From the NCBI GenBank assembly GCA_002505765.1, contig DAVZ01000018.1:1-53421 (forward strand): a stretch of 53,421 nucleotides of DNA, read 5' to 3'. This document shows positions 52,437-53,421 of the stretch, piece by piece (the first letter of the stretch is position 1; each line of letters begins with the position of its first letter). Source of the stretch: Methanobacterium sp. UBA176 (GTDB taxonomy: Archaea > Methanobacteriota > Methanobacteria > Methanobacteriales > Methanobacteriaceae). The notes under the pieces were generated by a model. The model had not been told where the DNA came from and searched no databases. It was given only the letters and a program-made list of their open reading frames with translations. Both the position numbers and the translations under genes were made by a program.

Positions 52437-53228
52437 TTGGAAAAAAATAGACTGGTTGATTTTGTAGCAAAAATAATGGAAAAATCTGGATTCAAAGTCC
52501 AGAAATATTACAAGACAACAAAATATGTTGTAGACATTTATGGAGTCTTACCTACGGTTTTAGGGGATATTGGAATAGTTGTATCATGTAAAAATTATGA
52601 AGAAAGATGGAAAGTGGGATTAGATGTCATCAAAGAGATGGAAATGGTAGCTAAAACTCTTAACGCGTCTAAAGTGGTAATAGTAACCACTTCTATCTTT
52701 TCAGATAATGCCACACGCTACGCTCAGGGTAGAAATGTTGAACTCATCGATAAAGATGAATTAATGAAAATAGCAAAAACTTTCTCCAATAAGAAATTAG
52801 AAACCTATGAAGAAGATGTGAAAGTGGCAGATGTAGAAGAAGATGAATATGAACCTTCCATTGGATCAAGAATCAGTAGTTCTTTCCCTAAATCAGGAAA
52901 AAGAAGCTCTTTATCTGGGAAAAAACGAGGAGTTGCCTCTAACATTGATTCTAATAAAGTGCAGGCATGGAGTAGAGTTATTTTAAGCAGTACAGTTGCA
53001 CTTATATTGATTGTTTTAGCCATTTCAACATTTGTTGCATTCTTAATAGCTCCAAATCAAACTCTTTTTGGTGTGATAAGGATTCTTGCTGCTGCAATTT
53101 TAGCCTATGGAATAGTGATGGCTCTTGAACGTGATTTAACCGTAACTTTAATAAAAGGATCCACAGTATTCTTTGTCTGCTTGCTTGTATACGTTGTTTG
53201 GATTATATTCAGGGCTTATTATTACTGA
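52437..53228 (+). CDS. Mrr-like restriction endonuclease-fold membrane protein
   Basis: A 263-residue protein. The N-terminal domain (1 to about 110) has the Mrr/RecB-like pattern: EKSGFKVQKYYKTTKYVVD33, then VVS-C-K52, and KTLNASKVVIVTTSIFSDNATRYAQGRNVELIDKDEL. The usual QxK is SxK here, so nuclease activity is uncertain. A basic linker (about 145-175) leads to three hydrophobic segments near the C-terminus. Membrane-anchored Mrr-like proteins are widespread in archaea with no settled role. GGGTGA favours the TTG start at 52437; a GTG at 52428 would add three residues. Confidence 0.75.
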   Translation: MEKNRLVDFVAKIMEKSGFKVQKYYKTTKYVVDIYGVLPTVLGDIGIVVSCKNYEERWKVGLDVIKEMEMVAKTLNASKVVIVTTSIFSDNATRYAQGRNVELIDKDELMKIAKTFSNKKLETYEEDVKVADVEEDEYEPSIGSRISSSFPKSGKRSSLSGKKRGVASNIDSNKVQAWSRVILSSTVALILIVLAISTFVAFLIAPNQTLFGVIRILAAAILAYGIVMALERDLTVTLIKGSTVFFVCLLVYVVWIIFRAYYY

Positions 53229-53352
53229 ATCATTTTTTTTATGGATAAATTTTATTTTTAAAACAAGAAATGATTTTTTAACGTAACAATATAGTAGAAT
53301 TAATTTAAATTAAAAAAAAGCATTAGCATAGCTTATTAAAGAATTAGAGGGT

Positions 53353-53421
53353 TGTAAAGTTATTGGGGGTTAAGCAGATTTATTGAAATATTTTTGACTT
53401 GATATGTCTTTGTTTACTGAA
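53353..53421. mobile_element. Terminus of a second mobile element, cut by the window end
   Basis: TGTAAAGTTATTGGGGGTTA matches the terminal repeat of the 8114-8293 element (TGTAAAGTTAATGGGGGG). What follows to 53421 differs from that element, so this may be the end of a larger insertion sequence whose transposase lies beyond the window. Confidence 0.45.

Overview
The window is AT-rich chromosomal DNA from a hydrogenotrophic methanogen of the Methanobacteriaceae, most likely a Methanobacterium. The evidence is Mtd (F420-dependent methylene-H4MPT dehydrogenase), a methanogenesis marker 12 protein, a fused Fae-Hps, an Alba chromatin protein, an archaeal ThrRS, TrpB2, GGAGG/GGTGA ribosome sites with TATA/BRE-type promoters, and a secreted protein with pseudomurein-binding repeats. 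Pseudomurein walls occur in Methanobacteriales. I see no tRNA, rRNA or CRISPR array.

Layout. 1-7.7 kb: alba with a hairpin-rich leader, a response regulator-PAS protein, leuA, DUF63, a universal stress protein, PHP and DUF1786 proteins, and trpB2 behind a TRP-box-like operator. 7.7-10.7 kb: an AT-rich accessory block with a small hypothetical gene, a MITE-like element, and a MoxR ATPase paired with a HExxH/VWA protein. 10.7-17.4 kb: fae-hps, an Fe-S flavoprotein, a flippase, a ModE-like regulator, ferredoxin, hisB and nitroreductase. 17.4-19.9 kb: decayed HD-domain and TetR genes, then an intact TetR gene. 20-24 kb: mtd, a Wzy-like membrane protein, cfbB and a double-hairpin element. 24-31 kb: a small secreted protein, a radical SAM protein, parA with a tiny ParB-tail partner flanked by repeats, an orphan peptidoglycan-binding fragment, thrS and MgtC. 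31-40.4 kb: ilvD, signal peptidase plus its decayed copy, argS, two TetR genes with palindromic candidate operators, argF, a coiled-coil gene and purD. 40.4-43.4 kb: an apparent integrative element in the 5' end of purD. 43.6-48.7 kb: ilvBN, a cadD-like pseudogene, ilvC and the marker 12 gene. 48.7-53.4 kb: a decayed membrane gene, a pseudomurein-binding transglutaminase, a PepSY-like protein, surE, an Mrr-like membrane protein, and the tip of another mobile element.

How genes work together. ilvB, ilvN, ilvC and ilvD supply the valine/isoleucine pathway and leuA diverts it to leucine; argF, argS, hisB, trpB2, purD and thrS are other housekeeping functions. Mtd serves methanogenesis, CfbB probably serves F430 synthesis, and Fae-Hps makes ribulose phosphate in methanogens.

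Main candidates for novelty: (1) a 3-kb element whose 16-bp direct repeat is the purD start region, with an integrase N-terminal fragment at one end and a PIN-GNAT-PUA-like protein plus ASCH protein as cargo; (2) a compact ParA system with a 110-residue ParB-like adaptor and repeated TTAGTTATAA-type sites; (3) a MoxR/metallopeptidase-VWA pair; (4) a dispersed family of double-hairpin elements, found in the alba leader, in the MITE, near cfbB, before a cell-wall gene, and inside that gene's coding region.
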